Shown piece after piece: positions 1 to 10,500 of a stretch of 62,678 nucleotides of DNA; position 1 is the stretch's first letter; each line of letters begins with the position of its first letter. The DNA lies in contig KN817631.1 in the NCBI GenBank assembly GCA_000827495.1, forward strand, positions 62,896-125,573, read 5' to 3'. A model generated the notes under the pieces. That model did not search any database and was not told where the DNA came from. It saw only the letters and a program-made list of their open reading frames with translations. Made by a program: the position numbers and the translations under genes. The DNA is from Hypholoma sublateritium FD-334 SS-4 (lineage: Eukaryota > Basidiomycota > Agaricomycetes > Agaricales > Strophariaceae).

Positions 1-669
1 TACTAGGCTTACTGCTACCCTATCAATAGGTAGATCAATATAGCCGTTTACTTCATTGTAACGTTCTGAGGCTTACTGCTACCCTATCAATAGGTATCGC
101 AGGAGGAAATATATGTAGGTCGGAAATAATTTTGTGGTAGGGATGATGGACCGACCTGAATATATGGTAGCAAGATCTGACTTGGAATAGTTGTCGATCG
201 GTATCGTGCGCAGGACGAAGAATCCGCGTCCTGAGTACAGCTCTCTGGCAAATTCATGGAGCTTCGAAGACAATGTCGGGAGCGGGAAAGTGTCCTTTCC
301 GATAAACCCCAGCTCAAGATTCGTCCCTGTCAAGGCGTCAATCTATACTAAAATATTCAACACATAGCCCGGCGCACCTTTGAAGTGCTGCAGCGCATCG
401 TCGATCTCCTTCAGCTCAGACTCATCCAACCGGTACACCCACTGCTCCTCGCCCCTCCAACCCGCGCCCTTCCACACGATGGGCCCGTCCACCCGTTGCG
501 GGAAGCCCGGTGGGAGTGCCACATTCGGCAGATCAGGGTTCTCCGCGAGGCGGCGCCTGCTGCGCGCGAGGTATTTCTCGACGTCGGGGTGATACCCGAT
601 ATCTGGCTGCACCGGAGCGACGGCGGGCGCGGCGCGCTGCTCTACGATCGTCGTGGTCGTTGTGCTCAT
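1..669 (-). CDS. TauD/TfdA-type 2-oxoglutarate dioxygenase-like protein, 5' part only
   Basis: This is the first part of a clavaminate synthase-like (TauD/TfdA) protein; family members are Fe(II)/2-oxoglutarate oxygenases. Exon 1 runs from the ATG at 669 down to 378 and encodes a Thr-rich start followed by the segment ending WVYRLDESELKEIDDALQHFK. A 51-bp intron (327-377) is removed. Exon 2 (326-156) encodes LGFIGKDTFPLP and GRGFFVLRTIPIDNY, typical of the N-terminal part of fungal members. Exon 2 ends at a GTCGGT donor. No continuation is visible in the remaining 155 bases, which carry a 28-bp direct repeat, so the next intron is longer than the roughly 50 bp usual here or the gene is broken. 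The iron-binding His/Asp residues lie in the missing part. Identity rests on the N-terminal pattern only. Confidence 0.6.
5..96. repeat. 28-bp direct repeat pair at the left edge
   Basis: An identical 28-base stretch beginning aggcttactgctaccctatc occurs at 5-32 and again at 69-96, with 36 unrelated bases between. Each copy contains a near-palindrome (cctatcaatagg). The pair lies where the third exon of the neighbouring dioxygenase gene would be expected, so it is either inside an unusually long intron or part of an inserted or rearranged sequence. Origin unknown. Confidence 0.75.
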
Positions 670-1095
670 ATTGGAGGAGGGAGATGGGTGGCTTCCTGGC
701 GGATGGGGTTGGAGATGGTGGGGTTATCTGATAAGCAGCAGATCGACTGTGCATCGTCATGACCGGCTGGCGGCCCGCCACGACCGACGGCACAGAGATC
801 TCTGTCCGTCGACGATCTTCATGACATTGGTCGCTGCTCCTCGCACAAGGATATTCAAACGAGATTAGTCGAAAAAATGGATATCCGAGCAGCACATGAA
901 AAGAGGTACATTCGATTAATTTTCTGCGTGGGACCCCGGAGGCGCCAACTACTACGTTACGTGGTACACTATGTTTGTCGTTCGTGTCTGCTTGATATCT
1001 ATCCGCTAGTAAGATCCTATATCCTGTCTCCATCTTCATCCCGATGCTAATGATATATGTGCGTGTCCTAACCAAAATCGCATTCCGAGCGATGC
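670..1095. other. Intergenic stretch, dioxygenase upstream region
   Basis: This holds the upstream region of the minus-strand dioxygenase and the 3' flank of glutathione reductase. Nothing convincing as coding or as an RNA gene was seen. Confidence 0.5.
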
Positions 1096-2848
1096 TCAGC
1101 GCAGTGTGACGAGCTCTACACGCGGGAGAGGTGGTCAGTCCAATCAGACGCGCGATGAGATAAGTGTAGAGACGCACCCTCGCCGGACGTCGGGTGGATC
1201 GCGACCGTGTTATCCAAGTCCTCCTTCGTCGCTACAGGCCACAAGCACATGAGCACCACCACCCCAACACATAAATAAGGAAGACGCACCGCCCATCTTG
1301 ACCGCGACGGCGAAGCCCTGCATGACCTCGTCGCTGCCGAGCCCGAGGATGTGCACGCCGACGACCTTCTCCTCCGGGCCCGCGCAGATGAGCTTGTACA
1401 CCGTCGGCTCCTTGTGCGCCTCGTCGACCATCGAGAAGTAGAGCGCGCGGAAGCTCGACTTGTCTGTGGAGAGACGGGGGGGTCAGCGGGGCGTGCATGC
1501 AGGGTAGGGGGGCACGCACAGATCTTGATCGCGTCGTCGCCGTACTTCTTGCGCGCCTGCGGCTCGGTCAGCCCGACGGTGCCGATCGGCGGGTGTCTAA
1601 TCGGTCATCTAGTCAGCTCATGCATGGCACTAAGGGAGGAGGACGCACGAGAACACAACCGTCGGGATGTCGTCGTAGCTCAGCTTATCGTTCTTGAACT
1701 TCTCCGGGCCAAAGAGGCGGTTCGCGAGCCGGCGCCCGGCGGCGATCGCGACGGGCGTGAGCAGCCACTTGCCCTGCACGTCGCCGATCGCGGAGATGCC
1801 GGGCACGTTCGAGTTCTGGTACTCGTCCACGACGACGTCGCCCTTTCCGTCGAGCTCCACGCCGACCTCCTCGAGCCCGAGCCCCTTCGTGCTCGCGTGG
1901 CGCCCGATCGCCCAGAGGAGCACGTCGACCTCAATGGGGGGCCCGCTGTCCGTGTGCACGGTGAGCGGGCCGCCCGCCGCGCCCTCGACGCGCGTGACGT
2001 GCGTGCGGCGGTGCAGGTGCACGCCGGTGGTCTCGAGCCACGGCGTGAGCGTGTCCTGCAGGACGGGGTCGAACGTGCGCAGCACGGTGTCGCCGCGGAC
2101 GAGCAGGTGCGTCTCCGTCCCGAGCGCGTTGAAGATCCCCGCGAGCTCGACGGCGATGTACCCCGCGCCGACGACGGCGACGCGCGCGGGCTGCGTCTCG
2201 AGCGCGAAGAAGCCGTCCGAGTCGATGCCCAGGCCCGCGCCGGGGATCTGCGCCTCGCTGGGCACGCTCGGCTGGCCGCCGACGGCGACGGTGATCTGCG
2301 CGCCGGCGAGCACGTACGTCGCGCCGTCGGGGCGCGTGACCTCAACGCTCGTCGGGGAGAGCACGCGCGCGCGCCCGAGGTGGTACTCGACGCCCTCCCT
2401 GTCGAAGTTCGCCGCGTAGATGCCGTTCAGGCGGCGGATGTACGCGTCGCGCTGCGGCTTGAACGCGGCCCAGTCGAACTTGATGTTCTGCGCGCCCGCG
2501 AACTTGAACCCGGGCGCGTGGTGCGCAAGGCGGTCCTGGAGGTCCGCGGCGTGCCACATGAGCTTCTTCGGGACGCAGCCTGTGCGCGGTCAGCGCTGCT
2601 ACTGCGTGGGAGGGGGAGGGGTACGCACCGACGTTGACGCACGTGCCGCCGAGGTTGGGCGTCACCTCGACGACGGCGACCTTTTTCCCGTAGGACGCAG
2701 CGCGGCGCTGCGATCGGCGTCAGCATCGTGCGGCGTAACACAAACAGCAGTAGGAAAAACGCACCGCGGTGCCGGAGCCGCCGGAGCCGCCGCCGATGAC
2801 GATGTAGTCGTACTGCTCCGTAGTGGGCTTGTCGAATATGGGAGGCAT
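1096..2848 (-). CDS. GLR1: Glutathione reductase
   Basis: NADPH-dependent flavoenzyme that reduces glutathione disulfide. The ATG at 2848 opens MPPIFDKPTTEQYDYIVIGG, with the FAD-binding GGGSGGSG loop. Exon 2 carries the redox disulfide motif GGTCVNVGCVPKK; the second Cys codon is rebuilt by splicing across an intron beginning GTGCGTACC. The NADPH-binding segment VVGAGYIAVELAG and the second FAD motif GISAIGDVQGKWLLTPVA follow. The dimerisation domain includes KEPTVYKLICAGPEEKVVG. The last intron (donor GTGCGTCTC) restores the C-terminal active-site signature HPTSGEELVTLR, which carries the His-Pro pair, just before the TGA at 1096. All key residues are present, so the enzyme looks functional. 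The strong GC bias creates long shadow frames opposite. Confidence 0.95.
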
Positions 2849-5123
2849 AGTAGCACTGCTGAGCGCTCTGCGGACGAGGGACAGGCGGGTGTTGGCGTGC
2901 GCGAGGAGCCGCAGGGGGGACGACGCAGTGTGTGCGCGGAAAAAAGCCAGATCTGGCGGATTGTCAGCCGCGCTGGGTATTTATACGGCGGCCCCGCGCA
3001 CGCACCTGCGAAAGCGACCAGAGATGGCGCAGCGATAAGTGACAGAGTGCGGCGGTTGGTAATCGGTCTGAATAGATAATGTCAGACGAGCGCGGACGAG
3101 GCAATGGCGTCAACGCCTTCGTCGGCGTAGTCAGCCATCACGTGCGCATAGTGCTCTCTGCTCCAATGGCTGCTCTGCCGCGACTCTCTGATATATATAT
3201 CGCGAGGCCTGCCACCCACTTGCAGTGTTTATAATCCCAGCAGGGCGCTGATATCAATCACCCCTCGACGATACGATACGCTGCCCCGTCACGCATCGAT
3301 CAGGACATACCTCGGACACCTCAGCTAAATATACGGGTCACCTGCCTCGGGCAAAATGGAGTCATGGACCCAGCCATCCATCGGCGGCGGAAGCAAGCAG
3401 GCGCCCGCCCCTAAACCCCATTCGCCCTCCAGGTCAGTGCACAATCACATTAATCACATCACATCGCACCAGATCGAGAATGGTATGCATTAATATAATG
3501 TATGTACGGCACCCGGGGCCTGTATCAGTGTATGTATGTACGTGGTAAGTAGCAGAAGCGAAGCGTGCACGGGACGGGGGCGGAATGCGGGGGTGATTGA
3601 TAACGGACGATGCAGGGCGATGGAGTGGACGAAGACGAAGACGCAGACGAAGACGGAGACGAAGCGATGGATGGATTGGATGAGATGCAGGCGGATGGAC
3701 GTGGGAAGCAGCGCACAGGAAGCGGAAGGCGGACAGGGGACGAGAAGGCGAAGCGCTAATAAGTTTACGATTTCGGCCCGGGGGCGGAGCGATGACGAGA
3801 GCCCGCGGGTCTAGGCCCGCACGGCGACAAGGGACAAGGGATGAAAGTAAAAGAGACTGAACTGAACGTGAAAGAGCCAAGACAAAGATGTGGGCACCGG
3901 ATGATGAGGGCGCTGATTGATGTATATGTACACTACGCTAAAACAAAGGATGTGATCCAAGGAGACCAGGGGTATGGCGCCGCGCGGCGGAGAAGAAGCA
4001 CACAACAAAGGGCGGGGGGCGATAACGACGACAGCCTGCACACAGACAAACTGATTAGCCCGCGCCCACTGGCACCACACAAGCAACCGCACACACCTCG
4101 CCTCGCCACGCCGCCGCGGCACGAACACGAACACGAAAGAGGCCGACGCAGGCACGGCCGTCGAAGCGAAGGGCGAGAGCAGGACAGACAGCGGGACGAC
4201 GAGCGCAATATATGCGAATGGGACAGCGAGTTGACTTGACTTGAACTGGAATAGATCGACGAAAACGACAGACAAAATATGTACGCAGATCTGCAAATAA
4301 CAACGACGAACGGGCATCAGCGCCCACTCCTCGACGACAATAATATGCACAGCATGGAAATAAACGCACTAAGAATACCGCACGCCGCACTGGCTGGTGG
4401 TCGCGCGAATTTTCGAAGCCCGGGATAAATAATCGGGCGCGCGCGTAGGCACGCGCGGCGGGCCGCGTAGGCGAGGGTAATACGCGGTAGGCGCTCGCGC
4501 CAGGGTCGCGGACGCGAATAGCGCGCGTCGATCATGACGACAGACGGAACACCCGCGCCTCGAGGCCTCTCGAGGACACAGCACCCACGCAGCAGGTGGG
4601 TGGGTGGGTGCACAACCGGGCTTTGAGCGGCGCTAACGCCCCCCCGCTCCGCTGCTGCACGCCCGAATAGCGCGCACGGGCACTCCGCTGAGACGCTGCG
4701 TGGCCAGCTGTGAGAGGAAATCCGACCGAATGCACAGGGCATGTGCAGTTGAGGGCATGTGCAGTTGGGGACTGCGGGTGGGAGGGTATATAACGCCCGT
4801 GCATGCCCGGGGAAGGATGATGGGTGAGAATTGCCCCCCGCTGAGCTGCAGCGCTGCCCGCCGTCGATGTGTTCGTCGTCGATGATGGCAGCCCCTAGCA
4901 GGGCCCGCCCGCCCCGTCGATCGTGCCAAGCCCAACCCGAAAATTTGATCCCTTCGGCCGACCGATCCGCCTGCCTGCGCCTGCTCCCAAACGTCCACCA
5001 CCCCCACAACCACAACCACCACCACCACCACCACCACCACAATCTACAACCACCACCACCACCAACACACCGCACATCGTACACCGCCCGAAAGGACACA
5101 CCAAACCCACCGCGCACGCAGCA
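2849..5123. other. GC-rich intergenic region, no supported gene
   Basis: About 2.3 kb between glutathione reductase and the small ORF at 5124. An ATG at 3356 opens a short frame (MESWTQPSIGGGSKQAPAPK) ending at a plausible donor (CCAG/GTCAGT), but no downstream exon could be matched. Just upstream of 5124 is a run of CCACCA repeats (about 5018-5068), which looks like a low-complexity 5' UTR. Other frames in the region are compositionally driven. Confidence 0.5.
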
Positions 5124-5459
5124 ATGTTCCAGGACTTCCACTACCCCTTCTCGCTCCCGATCCCGCCGCGCTGGAAGCTCATCCACGGCTGCCTGCGCAC
5201 CGCGACCGTGCGCCTGCTCACGAACAGCGAGGACGGGCTCGTGCCCCAAGCGTGGCGCGCGTGGGGGCCGCCGATGCGCAGGCACACCATCTTGCCGCCG
5301 TCGCCGCCCGCCGCCCCGTCCAGAGAGGTGCCACAGGCGAAGAGGATAGAGGCGCCGAATAGAAAGGGCGAACCGCCCGCGAAGGAGGCGGCGCCCATGA
5401 TGAAAGTCGAAGTCGAAGCAAAAGCAGCCGCACGCGCACCAGCAGCGGCGGCGGTATAG
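5124..5459 (+). CDS. Small protein of unknown function (111 aa)
   Basis: The ATG at 5124 follows a CCACCA-rich leader and opens MFQDFHYPFSLPIPPRWKLI, a start unlike the surrounding low-complexity shadow frames. The first 55 or so residues contain aromatic and hydrophobic residues in a fold-like pattern (WKLIHGCLRTATVRLL). The rest is Pro/Ala/Lys-rich and ends with an Ala-rich tail. There is no signal peptide, membrane segment or motif I recognise. The stop lies 38 bases from the stop of the convergent gene at 5498, so the two 3' ends are very close. It may be real or a chance frame in GC-rich DNA; the N-terminal segment is the better part of the evidence. Confidence 0.4.
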   Translation: MFQDFHYPFSLPIPPRWKLIHGCLRTATVRLLTNSEDGLVPQAWRAWGPPMRRHTILPPSPPAAPSREVPQAKRIEAPNRKGEPPAKEAAPMMKVEVEAKAAARAPAAAAV

Positions 5460-5497
5460 TACACGCTCGAAACCCACACCCCGCCCCCTTCCGCGCG

Positions 5498-7447
5498 TTA
5501 CTCCTTGTGCGTGTGGCGCATCACCTTCTCCACGCCCGCGCCGAGCATCGTCTTGCGGCGCTGCGCCGCATCACTAGCCGCCGCCGCGAGCTCCTCCGCC
5601 TCGGCGTTCGCATCATCGTCGTCGTCCTCCTCTTCCTCGCGCTCGTCGCTCTCGCTCTCCGACCCGCTGCCGCTGCCGCTCTCCGACTCGGACGCGGACA
5701 CCGACGAGTCCGAGCGCGTGCGGGCGTGCGTGTGCGTCTCTGTTTGCTCGGCGTGTGCTGCGGGCGGCGCGACGGCCGTCTTCTCGCTGCCGCTGGAGAG
5801 GGTGCGGCTGTGCACGCGGTGGTGCCGCGGGCGGACGGGGACGGGGACGAGCACCGCGACGTGCTCCTTCTCGCGCTCGTGCTCCGGCTCGTCGGCCGCA
5901 GCCGCAGCCGCAGCCGCCGCGGCGCCGAACGAGAACCCGTTGACGAGCGCCGCGCTCGGGGTCGCGGTGCTCGCGCTCCAAACCGCCTCGTCGTCCGCGG
6001 GCGCAGGGATGGCGTCGGGCTCCGCCGAGAAAGGGGGCGCCGTCGTGTCATCGCCGGGAGATGCCGATGCTGATGATGGGAACGCTGATGCGGGGGCGCT
6101 GCTGTCGTCGTCGGCGGCGTCGGGTGCGACGGGCGCGGGTGCTGTGCCGAGCAGGGCGAAGCCGCCGTCCATCATCGACGAGGAGCGCGTGGGCGTCGGC
6201 GTGCTCATCTGGCTGTCCGAGCGCTCCGCCTCGCGCTCGCGCTCCTTCTCCTCCGCCGCCTCCTTCTCCTCGCGCGCCTTGCGCTCGCGCTCTTCCTTCC
6301 GGCGCTTCACCCACCCCATCCCGCTGCCGTCGTCGTCGTCGTCGACCACCGTCGGCGCCGTGCGGCTGTCCGCGGTGCCGTGCAGGCGCGACCAGTTCAC
6401 GCCGCCGCCGCTCGCGCCCGTGACGCCCGCGCTCCGCGCGCCCTTGACGGAGCCCATGCCGCCGTACCCCCACTCGACGAACTCGGGCTCCTCGTCGCGC
6501 GCGCTCGCAAACGGGTTCGCGTTCCGCCGCGCGCCGTACACGCGGCCGTTGAGCATGCGCGTGCCCTTGAGGCGCGACGGCGTCGCGGGCGGCGTGCGCG
6601 TGCTCAGGGGCGGTGCGCGCGCGTCGGCGAGCGAGGCGGTCGACCCCGCGCTGAGGGCGCCGAAGAGCCCCTTGGAGCGCGACTTGTAGCTCTGCGTGCT
6701 CTGCGTGCGCGCGAGCGGCGAGCCGCCGAGCAGCGCGCTGTCCTTCGGCTGCGCGGCGGGCCCGGACGTCCAGCGCGCGAGGCCCCAGCCGGCGGTGGCG
6801 GTCGCGGCGGAGTCGTGCGACTCGCGCGAGGACGTGCGGAAGAGGTTGATCGTGCCGAGCGTGAGGATCTCCTCGGTGGAGAGCGACTTGCGGGCGACGG
6901 CGGCGTGGCCGTTCCCGGGGGCGTCGATCGAGGGCGTGGGGGTGAGGGAGTGAGAGGACGAGCCGGACGAGGAGGCGGGGGACTTTTTGAAGGGGTGGCG
7001 GAGGCGGTTGAGCGAGCGCGGCTTGGGCCAGGTGGCGGGCGCGGGCGCGGGGGGCGGGGGGAGGTCGGCGGCCTTGGGGAGGGCGGCGGCGACGAGGACG
7101 GGGGACGAGCCGACGCTGGAGACGGGGGAGTACTCGCTGGGGGTCGCCGTGCGCGGGGTGGAGGCGGCGGAGGCGGAGGCGGAGGACGACGTGGAGATGG
7201 TGCTGCTGGCGTAGGCGGCGTCGCAGGCGTCGGGGGCGGCGAGGAGCAGCGCGGCGGAGAAGGCGTGCTCGTCGGCGGGAAGGGGCAGCTCGGCGCCGTC
7301 GTCGGTGACGAGGACGGCGCGGCGGGGGTCGGGGAGCGGGGCGAAGCGGATGTGGCGGGTGCTGAGCGACGAGGCGGACGACGTGGACGACGAGAGCGAC
7401 GGCGTGTAGAGGCTGCGCGGGGGACGGAGGATGCTCTGCGAGGCCAT
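5498..7447 (-). CDS. Long Ser/Ala-rich disordered protein, function unknown (649 aa)
   Basis: One intronless frame. The ATG at 7447 (MASQSILRPPRSLYTP) is preferred because the 56 extra upstream residues look like leader sequence. Residues 31-43 form a recognisable conserved-looking block, RHIRFAPLPDPRR, followed by AVLVTDDGAELPLP. Further blocks are LNGRVYGARRNANPFA and EFVEWGYGGMGSVKGA. A basic/acidic segment (WVKRRKEERERKAREEK) probably forms a helix or coiled coil. After that come poly-Ala, a Ser/acidic run and a poly-Asp/Glu stretch, and the protein ends GVEKVMRHTHKE. Most of the chain is predicted disorder by composition. I do not recognise the family. Basidiomycetes have many such proteins, often regulatory or cytoskeletal, but no function is claimed. 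Confidence 0.65.
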   Translation of the reverse strand: MASQSILRPPRSLYTPSLSSSTSSASSLSTRHIRFAPLPDPRRAVLVTDDGAELPLPADEHAFSAALLLAAPDACDAAYASSTISTSSSASASAASTPRTATPSEYSPVSSVGSSPVLVAAALPKAADLPPPPAPAPATWPKPRSLNRLRHPFKKSPASSSGSSSHSLTPTPSIDAPGNGHAAVARKSLSTEEILTLGTINLFRTSSRESHDSAATATAGWGLARWTSGPAAQPKDSALLGGSPLARTQSTQSYKSRSKGLFGALSAGSTASLADARAPPLSTRTPPATPSRLKGTRMLNGRVYGARRNANPFASARDEEPEFVEWGYGGMGSVKGARSAGVTGASGGGVNWSRLHGTADSRTAPTVVDDDDDGSGMGWVKRRKEERERKAREEKEAAEEKEREREAERSDSQMSTPTPTRSSSMMDGGFALLGTAPAPVAPDAADDDSSAPASAFPSSASASPGDDTTAPPFSAEPDAIPAPADDEAVWSASTATPSAALVNGFSFGAAAAAAAAAADEPEHEREKEHVAVLVPVPVRPRHHRVHSRTLSSGSEKTAVAPPAAHAEQTETHTHARTRSDSSVSASESESGSGSGSESESDEREEEEDDDDDANAEAEELAAAASDAAQRRKTMLGAGVEKVMRHTHKE

Positions 7448-9639
7448 TGTGGGTCTGCGAAGGGGGTGGGGGCCAACCTGCGAACCGCCCACCTTTTGGG
7501 CGAATCGACCAGCGATCTTGGCACTCCTGCTCCCCGGGGTCCCGCGCACGTGCCCCCGATCTGCCCCCATCTCAGATTCGCCTCCCTCGGTCACCACGTC
7601 TCCCGCCGCGGCCACGCCACGTCAGGCGCTCTGACGACGGCATGCATCCCAGAGCCTAGCACGAACGTTGCGTGCAAGCGCGCAAATACTATATATTCGA
7701 CGCTTTTCCTGCCAGGGTCCTGCAAACGTTCGGGCCCTGGCGACCAGCACCGACGCCCGCCCTCCGCCGGAGAGGAGCAGGGACGAGCACCAGCCCTGAT
7801 TGGACGCCGCCTAGCTACGCCCACCGCGCTACACGGGCCCCGCGACGCGGGCGCGCGGAACTCGTCGACGCGGGGCGCCGGTTATACATAGCGCTCGCGA
7901 ACATCGAAGCCCGCACGCGAGACAGGTCCAGTCAACCTATGTAAGTACGCGGTCGCGCGGACGCCTTGGACGCGCAGTAATAATAATAACACCACCACCG
8001 CACCCGAGCCGTCGTCTATTTATTCAGCGCGCGCCCGTGCAGGCGAGTCCGAGGACCCAGTGGCGGTGACACTCAATACACACCTTTTTCGGGGCGTTAT
8101 GGCATCGTACAGCTGCTTTTATCTGTGTAAGTCTGCCGCCCGCTTGGGCCGTCCTTATGTATGCATACGCGCGCGCGCCGCGCGCACGCCAAGCCCCCTT
8201 TTCGCGGGCACATGCATGCCTGCTGAGTCTACAATACGCCACAACAATGGCGTTTGGCGGCCTGGTGGGGCGCGCAGCCCCAGCCCCAGCCTGCCCATCC
8301 GGAGAATTCATCTCTGCGCGCGAGTGCGTCGCACGCATTAAGCACGCTCCCACGCGGCCGCCCGTGCACCCTGACGCGCGGAGGCTCAACGGAGGCTAGC
8401 AGAGCACTAGCGCGCACTCGAAGGCGCGCTTCCAGCCCAGGCCCAGAGCGCGGGCGGGCGATCCCGCCGCAGATTGCCGCCATGTCTAATAGTAAAACAC
8501 GATCGACGGAGAAGCGCCCCCGCCTCCCGCCCCACCCACCCAGCGACCCACTACTCCGAAACGACCCACTCCGAAACAACCCAGCGCCCCGCCGCCGCGC
8601 CTCCGGACACCCCACCCAACTCGCCCCACCCAACTCAACCCCACCCCACGGCGCACCACGGGCCAGCGGCGCGCGGTGCCGCCATCGAACGCAGAAGCGC
8701 GGGGGTGTACAAGGCCCGGGTGCGCATCTGTTCTGCACAGGCGCAGAGGCAGGCGCGCGCAGTGCGGCTGGCCGCGACTCGGGCGAGGATAGATGGTAGT
8801 CATATCATGTACTACTTAGTAGAGCGCCGCGCCGGGGTCCGCCTGGAGGCCTGCAGGCCCTGTGCATGTGCATGTGCGCCAATTTGGCCGTATGAACGAG
8901 CGGACATCATGCACGTCATCTGCTGCGATGATATCATCCATCACCCGCCACCACCACCTCCATCTCCCCACCACCACCTCCCGCCGCGCCCGCCCTGCTA
9001 ACACACCGCCGCCTTCCAAGGAGATGTGCACTCCAAGGAGGTGTGCGCTCGCGGTTAATTAGGGACCGGCGGCACAAACTGCCAGAGCAGAACTGAGCAG
9101 CACTGAGCAGCACCTTCCGCCGATCCAGCCCTGCTCTTAGTACTTGCTCCCCCACCCCGCGCCCGCTGATCGCCGCGGAGCAGCACGCAGGTCCGCGCTC
9201 GTCTACCAGCACCCACCCAGCACCCACCCATCCAGTACCCAATATACTTACCACCCACCCGATATACCCCCAACCCATACCCACCGCCTCCCCGGCGCGA
9301 GGCCCGATCGTCGATCGCTTGGGGGTGCCAGCCAGCGTGCACCTATTCACACTATAAATTCGCTCGATACACACGACGCACGAGGCGCGCGGGAGCGCGT
9401 GCCGCGGAGACGCTGCGAGTCTATCAGCGCGGCTCGCAGTGGCGGCGCACGGACTGATCGGCGCGATCGACGCGACGCGGGGCTGGGGGCGACGGGTTGG
9501 CGTCTTCGCGGGTTAGCGCTCTACTCTAGCTGCGAGCGGGGTGCGGTGCGAAGGGCGGTGCGCGTCTAGCTTAGATTAATTGATTTACTGAGCGCCGGGC
9601 GCCTGGGGTGCTGGACTCCTGGATCATTAATTCATGATG

Positions 9640-10040
9640 TACTTACATAGAGTACGGCAGCGAGAAGGCAGCGCACGCACGTAATCTAAAACGCTGGGTT
9701 GCGTACGGAGAAGCGCCTGCGGTGATTTAATTAACTCAGCTGCTGGGCGTCGCGGCGTCCGGGTGGCGCGCGTCCCACAGCCCAGCTGACTTCAGACTGT
9801 AGCACGCGAGCGGTGCTACACCCTAGAGATTTATTAACATTAACGCGCCAGGATGAGCAAGCAGTGTCCCCCCGCCCAGCTCGCGTCCTGGGTCATTTCC
9901 AGTGATGATGTGTGGTACGGCACCACGACGGCAGATAGGTTGCGCACGCCGAAGCAGTGCCTGCGGTGATTGACTCAAATTACCACTGGGCGTCGCGGCG
10001 TCCGGGGTGGGGCAGCGCGCCCCCACAGCCCAGCTGACTT
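9640..10040 (+). repeat. Diverged direct duplication, period about 240 bp
   Basis: A block around 9712-9802 (ctgcggtgattt ... gggcgtcgcggcgtccgggt ... cacagcccagctgactt) recurs at about 9958-10040 with small indels. Weaker similarity extends upstream (gtacggca ... gcgcacg). The arrangement is a non-coding direct duplication. No terminal inverted repeats or target-site duplication were seen. Confidence 0.7.
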
Positions 10041-10374
10041 TCTAGATGCAAGTTGAAGTTGAAGTACGTTAGCTGTATGTACGAGAGCGCCAAGGCCGCG
10101 CGTGATTGATGATCAGGCGCGGCCGTACGTGTATCTGGAGGATAATCAACAGAAGCACCTGTGGAGATTAAGTACGTGGGTTGCGGCGGGCGGTGTTCCC
10201 CCAACCTTTCTCAGGTGTTCTGGAAGTACGCTAGCATGACAGCGTGAAAGATCGCTGGCCTCGCACGTAAGCAGCGCGGCTGCGTACGGCGCGCAGAAAC
10301 GTCTGCGGCGCAGCCGCACGCACGTACGCCCCACCGCTGATCACCGGTCACCCATCGCGCGCTGAATAGCTACA

Positions 10375-10500
10375 GGCACACCGCTGCCCCGTCCAGACTT
10401 CATTTACGCAGCGTCCAGTCCACGATAAATTTATCCGTGCGCATCACATACGAACTGGGCACAACGCTGCCCCGCCGGACTTCATTCAGGCGTCCGGGCG
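10375..10500 (+). repeat. Short diverged direct duplication
   Basis: The segment at 10375-10420 (gctgccccgtccagacttca) is repeated at 10456-10498 (gctgccccgccggacttcat) with an added cgtccgggcg stretch also found in the 9.7-10 kb duplication. This suggests one family of short related blocks across this gene-free region. Confidence 0.55.

Noticed and set aside
1351..2637. A 428-codon plus-strand frame across glutathione reductase
   Set aside because: It is a shadow of a well-supported enzyme gene on the other strand.
3434..4390. Minus- and plus-strand frames of 90-180 codons near 3.4-4.4 kb
   Set aside because: Low complexity (Arg/Ser or Lys/Thr repeats) and competing frames; no recognisable protein.
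5505..7900. Long plus-strand frames opposite the disordered protein (up to 503 codons)
   Set aside because: They are mirror frames of GC-rich coding DNA, with Arg/Gly/Ala-only composition and no domain; the minus frame has recognisable blocks and a sensible start.
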